A stretch of DNA of 64,000 nt from DATAZK01 sp965199805 (lineage in GTDB: Bacteria > Actinomycetota > Actinomycetes > Frankiales > Frankiaceae), in the NCBI GenBank assembly GCA_965199805.1, contig CBDATO010000003.1, positions 806,001 through 870,000 on the forward strand, in the 5' to 3' direction. Numbering within the stretch: position 1 is the stretch's first letter; every line of letters begins with the position of its first letter. Shown piece by piece: positions 44,343 to 53,603 of the stretch. Below the pieces are notes generated by a model that saw only the letters and a program-made list of their open reading frames with translations, did not search any database and was not told the DNA's origin. The position numbers and the translations under genes are program-made.

Positions 44343-46031
44343 TCACCGGCTCGGACGCCGGCGCCGGGTGCGCCGCTCGCTGCTGCGGACCGGCCGGGCG
44401 GCACCGGCCCCGGCGCGGGTGACGCGTCCGGGGGTCCGGCCTGAAGTTCGGGGTGGAACATTCCGCCCATTGTCGCCTACGGCCGGGTCGACGGGGTTCG
44501 CGGCGTCGTCACGGTACGGACGGTCACCGCGTGCCGGCGGCGACCCGGTACGGGTGCGCCGCGACGCGAACCGGCGCGATCCACGCGCCGACGTCTCGGC
44601 CGACCGGCCGGACCGCTGGCGGGCCCGCCGCTGCTCGGTGCGTGAGGCCGCATCGCCGGTACGGGCGGCCGCGCCGCGGGTGCCGCGCTCGGCCGGCCGT
44701 GCCGACCCCTGCCGGCGCCGCTCGGCCTTGCCGCCGACCGCCGACGGACGGCGGAAGAGGCGGCGTAACGGCCCGCGGCCCCCGGTCGCCGTACGGTGCG
44801 CCGACCGGCTGGCCGCCCGGGCCGCGAGCACCTGGGCCGCGGCGGGTTCGGTCTTGGCGACGGCCAGCAGCACCCCGATGGCCACCATGGTGATCATCAG
44901 CGAGGAGCCGCCGAACGAGATCAGCGGCAGCGGGATGCCGGTGATCGGCACCAGGCCGACGACCGCACCCATGTTGATCAACGCCTGGCCGATGAGCCAG
45001 GCCGTGATCGCGGAGGCGGCCAGCCGGCCGAACGGCTCCGCGGAGCGCTGCGCGACCCGGATGCCGGCGTACGCCAGCACCCCGAAGAGCACGACGACGA
45101 GCAGGGTGCCGACGAGGCCGAGCTCCTCCCCGATGATCGCGAGGATGAAATCGGTGTGCGCGTTGGGCAGGTAGGACCACTTCTCGCGGCTGGCGCCGAG
45201 CCCGACGCCCCACCAGCCGCCCGAGGCGAGCGCGTACAGGCCCTGGACGGCCTGGAATCCGGTGTCCTGCGAGTCCTTGAACGGGTCGGTGAAGGACGCC
45301 AGGCGCTCGAGCCGGTACGGCTCCACCACGGCGAGGTAGGTGACCCCGACGCCGATCAGCGCGAAGAGCGCGCCGAACAGGCGGGCGGGCGCACCCACCA
45401 CCCAGAGCAGCGCGAGCAGGATCGACAGGATCACGAGCGTGGTGCCGAGGTCGGGCTGCAGCATGACCAGCCCGACGATGAGGAACGCGCCCGGCAGCAG
45501 CGGGACCAGCAGGTGACGCAGCCGCACGATCCGCTTGCGCTTGCGGACCAGCAGGTCGGCGCCCCACAGGCAGAGCGCCAGCTTGGCGATCTCGCTGGGC
45601 TGGATCTGGAAGGGACCGACGCCCACCCAGCGGGTGGCGCCGTTGACGTTCACCCCGAGCCCGGGCACCAGCACCGCCATGAGGCCGAGGATGGTGATCA
45701 GCATCAGCGGATACGCGAGCAGACGCAGCGTCCGGGTCGACATCCGCATCACGAGCAGCATCGCGGGCGTACCGAAGCCGACCCACATGACCTGCTTGGT
45801 GAAGACCGAGAACGAGGAGCCGGAGCTGGCGTACGAGGTGACGCTGGACGCCGACAGCACCATCACCAGACCGAGCCCGAGCAGCAGGGCACTGGCCGAG
45901 GCGATCAGGTAGAACGACGCCATCGGACGCGCGAGCAGCGGGACGCGCTGGCCGTCCACCTCGTCGGGAGCACCGGCCGGGGACGCGGCCCCGCGTGGCC
46001 GGAACGCTCCGGGGGTGTCCAGCGCCGTCAC
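44343..46031 (-). CDS. ftsW: Septal lipid II polymerase FtsW
   Basis: SEDS-family glycosyltransferase that works with the transpeptidase FtsI at the septum. The 562-residue protein has about ten membrane segments (residues 38-400), the loop GPFQIQPSEIAKL, the catalytic-Asp region LQPDLGTTLVI, and the C-terminal PLPLISFGGSSL. Beyond the last helix it has an unusually long basic tail of about 160 residues, rich in Arg, Ser, Ala and Gly. The tail is presumably cytoplasmic and may bind FtsZ or membrane. GTG at 46031 overlaps the murD stop. Confidence 0.96.
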   Translation of the reverse strand: MTALDTPGAFRPRGAASPAGAPDEVDGQRVPLLARPMASFYLIASASALLLGLGLVMVLSASSVTSYASSGSSFSVFTKQVMWVGFGTPAMLLVMRMSTRTLRLLAYPLMLITILGLMAVLVPGLGVNVNGATRWVGVGPFQIQPSEIAKLALCLWGADLLVRKRKRIVRLRHLLVPLLPGAFLIVGLVMLQPDLGTTLVILSILLALLWVVGAPARLFGALFALIGVGVTYLAVVEPYRLERLASFTDPFKDSQDTGFQAVQGLYALASGGWWGVGLGASREKWSYLPNAHTDFILAIIGEELGLVGTLLVVVLFGVLAYAGIRVAQRSAEPFGRLAASAITAWLIGQALINMGAVVGLVPITGIPLPLISFGGSSLMITMVAIGVLLAVAKTEPAAAQVLAARAASRSAHRTATGGRGPLRRLFRRPSAVGGKAERRRQGSARPAERGTRGAAARTGDAASRTEQRRARQRSGRSAETSARGSRRFASRRTRTGSPPARGDRPYRDDAANPVDPAVGDNGRNVPPRTSGRTPGRVTRAGAGAARPVRSSERRTRRRRPSR

Positions 46032-47398
46032 GCGTCCTCCGTCAGCCTCCTGGCAGCTGCGGTGAAGGCTTCACCGCGTGCCGCGTAATCCCGGAACATG
46101 TCCATCGACGCCGCCGCCGGTGCGAGCAGGACGGTGTCGCCCGCTCGCGCCAGCTGTGCAGCTGCCGCGACGGCATCGTCCATTGCCGGGGCCCGCACCA
46201 CCGGGATCTGCGGCGCGTGTCGGGCGAGAGCCTCGGCGATCTCATCGGCGCAGGTGCCGATGAGCACCACACCCCGGAGCCGCGGCACCGCGCCGGCGAC
46301 GAGGTCGTCGAAGTCGAGGCCCTTGTTGAGCCCGCCGGCGATCCACACCACCGACGGGTACGCGCCGAGGCTCGCGGCGGCGGCGTGCGGGTTGGTCGCC
46401 TTCGAGTCGTTGACGTACGCGACCCCGTCCACCGTGGCGACCCGCTCGTTGCGGTGCGGGCCGAGCCGGAAGGTTCCGAGCGCGGCGGCGATGACGTCGG
46501 GCTCGATCCCGTAGGCACGTGCCATCGCGGTGGCGGCGAGCGCGTTGGCGAGGTTGTGCGGGCCGGGGGCGGGCAGCGCGTCGACCGCCAGCACGGGACC
46601 GCCGCCGTACGCCCGGTCGACGATCCGGCCGTCCTCGACCGTGACGCCCGCCTGCGGCCCGAAGCCGAAACGGGTCGCCGGGGCGGCGCCGCGCAGCGCG
46701 ACGACGGCCGGGTCGTCGGCGTTGAGCACGGCCACGGTCGGGCCTCCGGCGGGCCCCCAGACCCGGCTCTTGTCACCGGCGTACGCGGCCATCGAGCCGT
46801 GCCAGTCCAGGTGGTCGGCGGCGACGTTGAGCACCGCGCCGACCGCGGGCGCGAGGGTCGACGTGTAGTGCAGCTGGAAGCTGGAGAGCTCGACGGCGAG
46901 CACGCGGTAGCCGGCCAGCACGGCGTCGACCAGCGGCGCACCGATGTTGCCGGCCATCGCCGACGTGGGGCCCGCGGTGGCAAGGATCGCGCCGAGCATC
47001 TGGGTGGTGGTCGTCTTGCCGTTGGTGCCGGTGACGGCGAGCCAGTCCTGGTCAGCAGGGCGCAGCCGCCACGCCAGCTCCACCTCGCCCCACACGGGGA
47101 TGCCGGCCGCGACGGCCGCCGCCAGCAGCGGGGTGGTCGGGCGCAGCCCCGGGGAGGTGACGACCAGCGCACAGCCGTCGGGCGGCGCCGCGGGCATGCC
47201 GCCGAGCCGCACCTCGACCCCGAGGGCGGTGAGCCGTGCGGCGGCGGTCTGCTGGGCCGGGCCCGCGCCGTCGTCGTACGCGATCACCGGCAGCCCGAGC
47301 CCCGCGAGCACCCGCGCAGCGGCCTCGCCGGAGAGCCCGAGGCCGGCGACCGCGACCGGACCGGTCAGGCCGGCCAGCTGCTCGTGCCCCCCGGTCAG
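46028..47398 (-). CDS. murD: UDP-N-acetylmuramoylalanine--D-glutamate ligase
   Basis: Adds D-glutamate to UDP-MurNAc-L-Ala. The 456-residue protein has the N-terminal Rossmann motif VAVAGLGLSG at about 15-24, the ATP loop TGTNGKTTT at about 123-131, NVAADHLDWHG, and DSKATNPHAA in the C-terminal domain. No ATG, GTG or TTG lies in frame near the expected start; the best candidate is CTG at 47398, forming a CTGA overlap with the mraY stop like the ATGA/GTGA overlaps of the neighbours. The frame upstream is antisense-like sequence within mraY. Confidence 0.93.
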   Translation of the reverse strand: MTGGHEQLAGLTGPVAVAGLGLSGEAAARVLAGLGLPVIAYDDGAGPAQQTAAARLTALGVEVRLGGMPAAPPDGCALVVTSPGLRPTTPLLAAAVAAGIPVWGEVELAWRLRPADQDWLAVTGTNGKTTTTQMLGAILATAGPTSAMAGNIGAPLVDAVLAGYRVLAVELSSFQLHYTSTLAPAVGAVLNVAADHLDWHGSMAAYAGDKSRVWGPAGGPTVAVLNADDPAVVALRGAAPATRFGFGPQAGVTVEDGRIVDRAYGGGPVLAVDALPAPGPHNLANALAATAMARAYGIEPDVIAAALGTFRLGPHRNERVATVDGVAYVNDSKATNPHAAAASLGAYPSVVWIAGGLNKGLDFDDLVAGAVPRLRGVVLIGTCADEIAEALARHAPQIPVVRAPAMDDAVAAAAQLARAGDTVLLAPAAASMDMFRDYAARGEAFTAAARRLTEDA

Positions 47399-48465
47399 CG
47401 CAGGGTCCCGTGCGAGAGGAACTCGGCGTAGAAGAGCCCCAGCCCGAGGGCGACGGACAGCCCGCCGATGATCCAGAAGCGGATGATGACCGTGGTCTCG
47501 GGCCAGCCGGCGAGCTCGAAGTGGTGATGGACCGGCGCCATGTTGAAGATCCGTTTGCCGGTCAGCTTGAACGAGCCGACCTGCAGGATCACCGAGACCG
47601 TCTCCATGACGAACAGGCCGCCGAGCACGATGAGCAGCAGCTCGGTGCGGGTGACGATCGCCATCGCCGCGAAGGTGCCGCCGATCGCCAGCGAGCCGGT
47701 GTCGCCCATGAAGATCCGGGCGGGGCTCGCGTTCCACCACAGGAAGCCGAAGCACGCCCCCATCGCGGCGGCGGCGACGATCGCCACGTCGAGCGGGTCA
47801 CGCGCGACGTAGCAGGAGTTGGCGGCCGCCCCCGTCGCACAGTTGTTGCCGAACTGCCAGAACGAGATGATCACGTACGCACCGAAGACCATCGCGCTGG
47901 TGCCGGCCGCGAGGCCGTCGAGCCCGTCGGTGAGGTTCACCGCGTTGGAGGTCGCGGAGATCATCAGCCAGGCGAGGATCGGAAAGCCGATGGTGCCGAC
48001 CGAGAGGTTGATGTCGCGCACCCAGGACAGCTCGGTGGAGCCCGGCAGATAGCCGGCGGAGTTGCGGAAACGCACCGCGAGCAGCCCGAAGGCGAGCGCG
48101 ACCGCCAGCTGGCCGATGAACTTGGTGCGCGCGGAAAGGCCGAGGTTGCGCTGGCGGCGGATCTTGATGAAATCGTCCGCGAAGCCGACGATGCCGAGCC
48201 CGGTCATGACCATCAGCACCAGCAGGCCGCTCGCGGTGAAGCCGCGGAAGTCGGCGAGATGGGCGACGAAGTAGCCGGAGAGCGCCGCCAAAATGATCAC
48301 GGCGCCGCCCATGGTCGGCGTGCCGCGCTTGGTGAGGTGGCTCTGCGGGCCGTCCTCGCGGATCTCCTGGCCGTAGCCCTTGCGCCGGAAGAGCTTGATG
48401 GCCATCGGGGTGCCGACGAGCGAGATGATCAGGGCGACCGACGCGGCGATCAGGACGCTTTTCAC
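47395..48465 (-). CDS. mraY: Phospho-MurNAc-pentapeptide transferase
   Basis: Transfers phospho-MurNAc-pentapeptide to undecaprenyl phosphate, giving lipid I. The 356-residue protein has about ten membrane helices. The catalytic Asp97-Asp98 are in VGFADDFIK; NLTDGLDGLAAG and PVHHHFELAGW are the other family signatures. A loop CATGAAANSCYVARD on the outside holds two cysteines. GTG at 48465 overlaps the murF stop by 4 nt. It is the target of nucleoside antibiotics such as tunicamycin and muraymycins. Confidence 0.97.
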   Translation of the reverse strand: MKSVLIAASVALIISLVGTPMAIKLFRRKGYGQEIREDGPQSHLTKRGTPTMGGAVIILAALSGYFVAHLADFRGFTASGLLVLMVMTGLGIVGFADDFIKIRRQRNLGLSARTKFIGQLAVALAFGLLAVRFRNSAGYLPGSTELSWVRDINLSVGTIGFPILAWLMISATSNAVNLTDGLDGLAAGTSAMVFGAYVIISFWQFGNNCATGAAANSCYVARDPLDVAIVAAAAMGACFGFLWWNASPARIFMGDTGSLAIGGTFAAMAIVTRTELLLIVLGGLFVMETVSVILQVGSFKLTGKRIFNMAPVHHHFELAGWPETTVIIRFWIIGGLSVALGLGLFYAEFLSHGTLR

Positions 48466-49895
48466 GACGCCTCCCGCTCGGGTGCGGCCAGGAGGGCGGC
48501 CGCCACGCGCTCGAGTCCCGCCGCGCGGCTCGCCTTGATCAGCACCACGTCACCGTGCCGCAACTCGCGCTCCAGCACCGCCAGGGCACCCGGCACGTCG
48601 TCGACGAGTACCGATTCGTCACCCCACGACCCCTCGAGGATGGCGCCGGTGTGGATGGCCGCCGCGTCGGCGCCCACGACCACCAGCTTGCCGATGTCGA
48701 GGCGTACGGCGAGGCGGCCAATCGTGTCGTGCTCCTCGACGCTGGTCGGCCCGAGCTCGTACATGGGGCCGAGCACCGCGACCGTGCGGCGCGGCTGTCC
48801 CGGGCGACCGTCCGCCCCGGCGCCCGGCCGGCCCAGCACGGCGAGCGTCTTGAGCGCGGCGCGCATCGACTCGGGGTTCGCGTTGTACGCGTCGTTGACG
48901 ACGGTGCGTCCGCCCGGGCCCTCGGTCACCTCCATGCGCCAGCGCGAACGCGGGCGGGCGGCGCCGAGGTCGCCGGCGATCTGCTCCGGGGTGCGGCCGC
49001 ACTCGAGCGCCACCGCGGCGGCGGCGAGCGCGTTGGCGGTGTGGTGCTCCCCCACGAGTTGCAGCTGGACGGGCACCTGCTCGCCCGCCGCATGCAGCGT
49101 GAAGCCGGGCCGGCCGCGGCCGTCGACGCGTACGTCGCTCGCCCTGACATCGGCGGCGGGGCTCTCGCCGAACGTCACGACCCGGGCCTGCGTACGCGAC
49201 GCCATTGCCGCGACCAGCGGGTCGTCCGCGTTGAGCACCGCCACGTCGGTGGCCGCCTCGACGATCTCCCCCTTGCTGGCGGCGATCTCCTGCCGGCTGC
49301 CGAACTCGCCGAGGTGGGCGCTGCCGACGTTGAGCACGACGGCGACGGACGGCGGCGCGATCGCGCACAGCCGGGCGATGTGGCCCCGGCCGCGGGCGCC
49401 CATCTCCAGCACCAGGAAGCGGGTGTCGGCGTCCGCGCGGAGCACCGTCAGCGGCACGCCGAGATCGTTGTTGAAGGAGCCGGGCGGGGCGACCGTCGGC
49501 CCGGCGGGCTCGAGCAGGCCGGCGATCAGGTCCTTGGTGCTGGTCTTGCCGGAGCTCCCGGTCAGGGCGATGGTGCGCAGCTGCGGCAGCCGGCGTACGG
49601 CCTCGGTGGCCAGGGTGGCCATGGCCCGCTCGACGCCCCCATCCTGTGACGCCACGAGCACGGCGGGGCCATCGACGGGACGCTCCGCGAGCGTGGCGAT
49701 GGCACCGGCGGCGCCCGCAGCGGCCGCGTACGCGTGCCCGTCGGTGTGCTCACCCGGCAGGGCGGCGAACAGCAGACCGGGCCCGGCGGCGCGGGAGTCG
49801 ATGACGAGACCCGTCGCGCAGGCGGCCGGATCGGTGCCGGGAGACAGCGTGCCGGAGACGACGGCCGCGATCTCGTCGAGGCGCAGCGCGATCAT
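48462..49895 (-). CDS. murF: UDP-MurNAc-tripeptide--D-Ala-D-Ala ligase
   Basis: Completes the pentapeptide by adding D-Ala-D-Ala. The 477-residue protein has the three Mur-ligase domains. The N-terminal domain has VIDSRAAGPGLLFAALPGEHTDGHAYA, the ATP loop is LTGSSGKTSTKD at about 111-122, and the C-terminal domain has VVNDAYNANPESMRAAL. ATG at 49895 overlaps the murE stop (ATGA). Confidence 0.97.
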   Translation of the reverse strand: MIALRLDEIAAVVSGTLSPGTDPAACATGLVIDSRAAGPGLLFAALPGEHTDGHAYAAAAGAAGAIATLAERPVDGPAVLVASQDGGVERAMATLATEAVRRLPQLRTIALTGSSGKTSTKDLIAGLLEPAGPTVAPPGSFNNDLGVPLTVLRADADTRFLVLEMGARGRGHIARLCAIAPPSVAVVLNVGSAHLGEFGSRQEIAASKGEIVEAATDVAVLNADDPLVAAMASRTQARVVTFGESPAADVRASDVRVDGRGRPGFTLHAAGEQVPVQLQLVGEHHTANALAAAAVALECGRTPEQIAGDLGAARPRSRWRMEVTEGPGGRTVVNDAYNANPESMRAALKTLAVLGRPGAGADGRPGQPRRTVAVLGPMYELGPTSVEEHDTIGRLAVRLDIGKLVVVGADAAAIHTGAILEGSWGDESVLVDDVPGALAVLERELRHGDVVLIKASRAAGLERVAAALLAAPEREAS

Positions 49896-51532
49896 GCTGC
49901 CCCGGTGCTCGTCACGGCAGCCGCCCGGGAGGCGGGCAGGGCGTCGAGCGCCGCCCGCAGCACCGCGCGGTCGTCGAAGGGGTGCACGATGCCGCCGATC
50001 TCCTGGCCGCTCTCGTGCCCCTTGCCGGCGATCACGACGACGTCACCGGGCCGGGCGGCCACGACGGCGGCGTTGATGGCGAGCGCACGGTCGGGTTCGA
50101 CGACGACCTCCGGCAGCTGCGCCGGCCCACGCGGGGCAGCCGTCAGCTCGGCCAGGGCGGCGTCGGCGCCGGTACGCATCTGCTCGAGAATGTCGAGCGG
50201 GTCCTCCGAGCGCGGGTTGTCACTGGTGAGGATGGCGAGGTCGGCGCCGCGGACGGCCGCCGCACCCATCAGCGGGCGCTTGCCGCTGTCGCGGTCGCCA
50301 CCGCAGCCGAGCACGACGACGACCCGGTGCGGCGTGAGCTCGCGCACCGTGGCCAGCACCCCGGCCACCGCGGCCGGCGTGTGGGCGTAGTCGACGACCG
50401 ACAGGAAGGGCCGGCCGGCGTCGACGCGCTCCATCCGGCCCGGCACCCCGGCGAGGCCGGCGACGCCCTCGACGGCAGCCGCGAAGGGCGTCCCCGTCTC
50501 GGTGAGCAGGGCGATGGCACAGAGCGCGTTGGCCACGTTGAACTGGCCCGGCAGCTGCACCCGGGCGCGCGTCGGCGGCCCGTGGGGGCCCGTGACGGTG
50601 AACTCGGAGCCGCCCGGGCCGAGCACCAAATCGCCGGCGGTCCAGCGGGCACCGGACGCCGGGCCGAAGCCGTAGGTGGCGGCGCCCGGCAGCCGCTGGG
50701 CGAGCCGCTGACCCCAGACGTCGTCGACGTTGATCACCGCGGGACGGCCGGGAGCGAGCAGGCCGGTCGTGGGGTCGAACAGCGCGGCCTTGGCCTCGAA
50801 GTAGTCCTCGAACGTCGGGTGGAAGTCCAGATGGTCCTGGCTGAGATTGGTGAACGCCGCTCCCGCGAAGTGGCAGCCGTCGACGCGGTGCAGCGCGAGC
50901 GCGTGGCTCGACACCTCCATAGCGGCGGCGTCGACGCCCCGCTCACGCATGGCGGCGAACAGGGCCTGCAGCTCCGGGGCCTCGGGGGTGGTGCGCGCGC
51001 TCGGCATCGCCGTGTCGCCGATGCGGGTGACGACGGTGCCGATCAGCCCGGTACGGCTGCCGGCAGCGGCGAGGCCGGCCTCGAGCATGAACGCCACCGT
51101 GGTCTTGCCGTTGGTCCCGGTCACGCCGAGCAGCCGGAGCTCCCGGGTCGGGTCGCCGTACGCGGCCGCCGCCACCCGGCCGAGGACGGCCCGCGGGTCG
51201 GTGACCTCGACGATCGGCAGCTGCGAGGCGGGACCGTCGAGTGCCGCGATGGCCGCCACCCCCGCCGGATCGGTCAGGACGGCCACGGCGCCGCGTGCTG
51301 CCGCCTGGTCGGCGAATTGCGCCCCGTGCGCGCGGGCGCCGGGCAGTGCCGCGTACAGGTCACCGGGGCCCACCTGCCGCGAGTCGAGGCTGACGCCCCG
51401 CACCGGGAGGCTCCCCGCCTCGGCCGCGGAGGCCTGCGGGTCGAGCAGCCGGACGGTCGCACCGATCGAGCCGGCGAGCTCACCGAGCGGAACCTCCGGC
51501 GTCGCTGCAGGCCGGCGCAACGGGTCGGTCAC
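49892..51532 (-). CDS. murE: UDP-MurNAc-Ala-Glu--meso-diaminopimelate ligase
   Basis: Adds the third stem residue. The 546-residue protein has GVSLDSRQVGPGDLYAALPGARAHG in domain 1, the ATP loop GVTGTNGKTT at about 136-145, and SDNPRSEDP in the C-terminal domain at about 436-444. DNPR in this loop is the known determinant for meso-diaminopimelate, so the wall should be of the A1-gamma type. GTG at 51532 is chosen; the frame up to 51595 would run into ftsI. The gap to the ftsI stop is 31 bp. Confidence 0.97.
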   Translation of the reverse strand: MTDPLRRPAATPEVPLGELAGSIGATVRLLDPQASAAEAGSLPVRGVSLDSRQVGPGDLYAALPGARAHGAQFADQAAARGAVAVLTDPAGVAAIAALDGPASQLPIVEVTDPRAVLGRVAAAAYGDPTRELRLLGVTGTNGKTTVAFMLEAGLAAAGSRTGLIGTVVTRIGDTAMPSARTTPEAPELQALFAAMRERGVDAAAMEVSSHALALHRVDGCHFAGAAFTNLSQDHLDFHPTFEDYFEAKAALFDPTTGLLAPGRPAVINVDDVWGQRLAQRLPGAATYGFGPASGARWTAGDLVLGPGGSEFTVTGPHGPPTRARVQLPGQFNVANALCAIALLTETGTPFAAAVEGVAGLAGVPGRMERVDAGRPFLSVVDYAHTPAAVAGVLATVRELTPHRVVVVLGCGGDRDSGKRPLMGAAAVRGADLAILTSDNPRSEDPLDILEQMRTGADAALAELTAAPRGPAQLPEVVVEPDRALAINAAVVAARPGDVVVIAGKGHESGQEIGGIVHPFDDRAVLRAALDALPASRAAAVTSTGAA

Positions 51533-51563
51533 GGGCCCGAGGATAGGGGTCCGGAGCCCCGAT

Positions 51564-53603
51564 TCACTCCGAGCACGCTGCCGTCGTCGGGACACACAGC
51601 TCGAACGTCGGTGCCTTCGTGCCGGTCGGCGGAACCCGCATCTTGGTCAGCGCGAACGACATGATCTTGGAGAAGACCGGCGCCGCGACGGTGCCGCCGT
51701 AGACGTCACCCTTGGGGTTGTCGATCGCCACCAGCACGACCAGCTGCGGGTTGTCGGCCGGGGCGAAGCCGACGAACGAGGCGACGTAGCCGTTGTAGCC
51801 GCCCTTCGTGCCGTCGGACCGGATGAAGTTCTCGTCGTAGCGGTAGGCTGTGCCGGTCTTGCCCGCGATGCGGTAGTCACCGACCTTGGCCTCGGTGCCG
51901 GTGCCACCGTCGGCGGCCGTCACCTGCTCGAGCATGCTCGTGACGGTCTTCGCGGTCTGCGGGCTGACGACCCGCTCGCTCGGGCCGACGGGCAGCGGGA
52001 CCTGATTGCCCTTGCCGTCGATGGTCGCGTCGATGATGCGCGGCGTGACCCGCACCCCGCCGTTCGCGATGGTCGCGTAGGCCGACGCCACCTGCAGTGC
52101 ATTAACCGACATGCCCTGCCCGAACGGAATCGTGGCGGCCATCGTGGCGTCCCACTTCGAGGACGGCTTCAGTTGACCTGATGACTCACCCGGCAGTCCG
52201 GCCTTTGTCGGCTCTCCGAGCCCGAAGCCCCGCAGCCACTTCTCGAGGTCGGCGCGCTGGCTCTGCTCGTCTCCGGCCTGCCCGAGCATGCGGCTGATGA
52301 GCAGAGTGCCCTGGTTGCTCGACTTCGCGAGCACGCCTGCGGCGGTCATCCGCTCGGCCGGGTGGTCCTCGGAGTCGGTGATGACGTACTTGTCAACCGG
52401 GATGCCTGTCTGGCTGTTCAAGTACGAGGCCGGCACATCCACCTCGGTGAGTGGGTTGATCTTGCCTTCCTGCACCGCGGCGGCGATCGTGACGAGCTTG
52501 TTCACACTGCCGGGCTCGAACGCCCAGGACACCGCGGGGTTCGTCTGGTCCTTGCGCTCGCTCGCCTCGGCCAGGTTGTTGGGGTTGAAACCCGGGGCGG
52601 ATGCCATCGCGTAGATGTCACCCGTCTTCGGGTTCATCACGATGGCCACGCCCTTGTCGGCGTGCGACGCGACGACCTGGTTGCCCAGCACGGCTTCGGT
52701 GGCGAACTGCAGGTCGCGGTCGATCGTCAGCTTCATGCCCTGACCGGCGACGGGCTCCTTCTCGCGACGTACGCCGGAGGGGATGATCCGGCCCTTCGGG
52801 TCCTTCTCGTAGACCAGGAGGCCGGGCTTGCCGGCGAGCGAGGTGTTGTAGCCCGACTCCAGGCCGGCGAGGCCGTTGCCGTCGCGGCCGACGTAGCCGA
52901 GCACAGCCGCGGCCGTCGCCCCCGCCGGGTAGGTGCGTTTGGTCGTCGCCTCGAGCTGCAGGTTCTTCAGATTCAGCGCCGTCACCTTGTCGGCGGTGGC
53001 GGAGTCGATGTCGTACGCGAGGTAGCGGTAGCCGCTCTTGCTGTCGAGCAGCCGGGCGAGCAGCAGGCCGAACGACACCTTGGTGACCGCGGCGAGCTTC
53101 GTCGCCTCGCCCACCGGATCGGTGACCAGCGTGGTGTGTACGCCGAGGTCGTAGGAGTCGACGCTGACGGCGAGCAGGTTGCCGTTGCGGTCCTTGATCT
53201 CGCCGCGGTTGGCGGTGAGCGCGACCTCCTTGTGCCGCTGCTTGTAGCCGAGCTCGGCGTACTCCTTGGACTTGAAGCCCTGCAGCTGCACCAGGCGTCC
53301 GGCCAGCAGCAGGAAGAGCACGGCGATCAGCACGGTCGCCGTACGCAGTCGCTTGCCCGGGGAGCGCAGCCGGTAGCCACGCCGGCGGTTGCCGGGCGGG
53401 CCGCCGGACCCGCCGGATCCCCGGCCGCCTCCTCCACCGCCGCGGCCCCCGCCGGACGAACCGTACGAGCCACCGTGACCGCCGCCGGTCGCGCGCGGAC
53501 GGTTGCGCGCCGATTCGCCGCGGCGCTGCACGGGCCGTGCGGCCGGGCGTGAGCGGGTCGGGGCCGGACGCTCCTGCAGCGGGCCGGGTGCAGTCGGGCT
53601 CAT
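51564..53603 (-). CDS. ftsI: Septal transpeptidase FtsI (PBP2B/PBP3 class B)
   Basis: Cross-links septal peptidoglycan together with FtsW. It has 679 residues. The cytoplasmic N terminus of about 85 residues is extremely Gly/Ser/Arg-rich (about residues 40-72). One transmembrane helix (about 88-106) follows, then the dimerisation domain with NRGEIKDRNGNLLAVS. The transpeptidase domain has Ser366 in FEPGSVNK, the SSN motif in AKSSNQGT, and KTG at Lys582 in AGKTGTAYR. ATG at 53603 overlaps the stop of the upstream gene by one base (TGATG). It ends with an unusual Cys pair, ELCVPTTAACSE. Confidence 0.96.
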   Translation of the reverse strand: MSPTAPGPLQERPAPTRSRPAARPVQRRGESARNRPRATGGGHGGSYGSSGGGRGGGGGGRGSGGSGGPPGNRRRGYRLRSPGKRLRTATVLIAVLFLLLAGRLVQLQGFKSKEYAELGYKQRHKEVALTANRGEIKDRNGNLLAVSVDSYDLGVHTTLVTDPVGEATKLAAVTKVSFGLLLARLLDSKSGYRYLAYDIDSATADKVTALNLKNLQLEATTKRTYPAGATAAAVLGYVGRDGNGLAGLESGYNTSLAGKPGLLVYEKDPKGRIIPSGVRREKEPVAGQGMKLTIDRDLQFATEAVLGNQVVASHADKGVAIVMNPKTGDIYAMASAPGFNPNNLAEASERKDQTNPAVSWAFEPGSVNKLVTIAAAVQEGKINPLTEVDVPASYLNSQTGIPVDKYVITDSEDHPAERMTAAGVLAKSSNQGTLLISRMLGQAGDEQSQRADLEKWLRGFGLGEPTKAGLPGESSGQLKPSSKWDATMAATIPFGQGMSVNALQVASAYATIANGGVRVTPRIIDATIDGKGNQVPLPVGPSERVVSPQTAKTVTSMLEQVTAADGGTGTEAKVGDYRIAGKTGTAYRYDENFIRSDGTKGGYNGYVASFVGFAPADNPQLVVLVAIDNPKGDVYGGTVAAPVFSKIMSFALTKMRVPPTGTKAPTFELCVPTTAACSE

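Noticed and set aside
47236..50076. 946-codon plus-strand frame opposite murD, mraY and murF
   Set aside because: Covers three certain minus-strand genes and has no domain signal; high-GC shadow.
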